Notes under the pieces: generated by a model
The model's input: only the letters and a program-made list of their open reading frames with translations
Databases searched by the model: none
Told to the model about the DNA's origin: nothing
In this document: positions 63,702 to 64,000 of the stretch, piece after piece
Position numbering within the stretch: the first letter of the stretch is position 1
Layout: every line of letters begins with the position of its first letter
Origin: Acidobacteriota bacterium
GTDB taxonomy: Bacteria > Acidobacteriota > Blastocatellia > RBC074
Direction of reading: 5' to 3'
Length of the DNA stretch: 64,000 bases
Assembly (NCBI GenBank): GCA_018269055.1
Contig: JAFDVI010000031.1
Span: 1-64,000 of the forward strand
Position numbers and translations under genes: made by a program

Positions 63702-64000
63702 TGGGTACGAATCCTCCGGTAGAAAATGAAAATTCCTGCGTTTTGGGAGAACGACGAGGCACGTGAAGCAAATGGGAAAGTAATTTTTCGCAACTTCAGG
63801 CAAGTCACAAGATGGTGAGGCGACCGAATGTGTTGCCTATGTGTTGGGGGGTAGGACAGTTAAATCTTCCGCTTGAAGGGTTCGCCAAACAAGCGAATGC
63901 ATTTTATGAAGCGCCTCCCGGCAAAACAAGTCCGGGTGCGAACGCGAGGTATGCGCTTCAACTGGAATCAAAATGTCAGCACGACGCGGCCAAGCAGATT

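Noticed and set aside
63752-63772. A 21-base box ahead of the giant SBBP gene
   Set aside because: It has TTTCCC and GTG, but the right half is shifted by one base and lacks GAG; too weak to list.

Overview
The window looks like a chromosomal segment of an Acidobacteriota bacterium, probably of the Blastocatellia type. This is inferred from gene content: four Ser/Thr kinases with TPR or TolB/FlgO-like sensor parts, two ECF sigma factors of the TIGR02999 kind sitting next to kinases, two proteins ending in the TIGR03437 'Solibacter' domain, a DUF1553/DUF1501 pair, Uma2, DUF155 and several small toxin-antitoxin genes. No rRNA, tRNA, CRISPR array or phage was seen.

Layout. 0.2-1 kb: a DUF433/DUF5615 toxin-antitoxin pair with an antitoxin-like remnant in front. 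1-2.1 kb: a DUF155/RMD1 membrane protein. 2.7-8.2 kb (minus): an operon of wHTH-ATPase, ATPase-WD40 and a Crp-type regulator. 8.4-12.7 kb (plus): a small secreted Cys-rich protein, a Ser/Thr kinase and a Uma2 nuclease-fold protein. 12.7-28.3 kb: the most unusual region. It has an exporter-like fusion (PqqD-like domain, M50 protease, HlyD adaptor), a TPR protein, and three acidic proteins built of 24-25-residue repeats (motif VEExExVIAP...NHNE). Twice, a repeat protein is transcribed divergently from an ECF sigma gene that is followed by one or two Ser/Thr kinases. 28.4-34.5 kb (minus): a reprolysin-like metalloprotease, a second Crp regulator, an Hcp-like protein with a signal peptide, and a phosphatase-fold enzyme. 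35.5-39.6 kb: an NtrC-type two-component pair next to a REP-flanked RAYT transposase. 39.8-43.9 kb: a deoxyhypusine-synthase-like protein, a LecA-like lectin, an LD-carboxypeptidase and a P-loop protein. 43.9-48.7 kb: two large exported proteins, one with BACON-like and TIGR03437 domains and one with M23 and BTRD1 domains. 48.9-57.1 kb (minus): a response regulator, a sialidase-fold protein, XisI/XisH, DUF1501, cysteine synthase and DUF1553. 57.3-58 kb: an antitoxin with a vapC toxin gene broken by a nonsense codon. 58-63.7 kb: a very large SBBP/cohesin/dockerin-like surface protein.

How the parts may fit together (inference). The 12.7-28.3 kb island reads as a signal-controlled secretion system. 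Kinases with extracytoplasmic sensor or TPR parts would control ECF sigma factors, which would control the divergent repeat-peptide genes; the peptides carry motifs resembling double-glycine leaders, and the PqqD-M50-HlyD fusion could recognise, cut or help export them. A 21-base box of fixed length lies on the minus strand ahead of two of the repeat-peptide genes and four other genes (Crp regulator, Hcp-like, BACON/TIGR03437 and M23 proteins). It ties the peptide island to the secreted-protein genes and looks like a shared promoter, operator or leader RNA. Together these are the best candidates here for an undescribed system.
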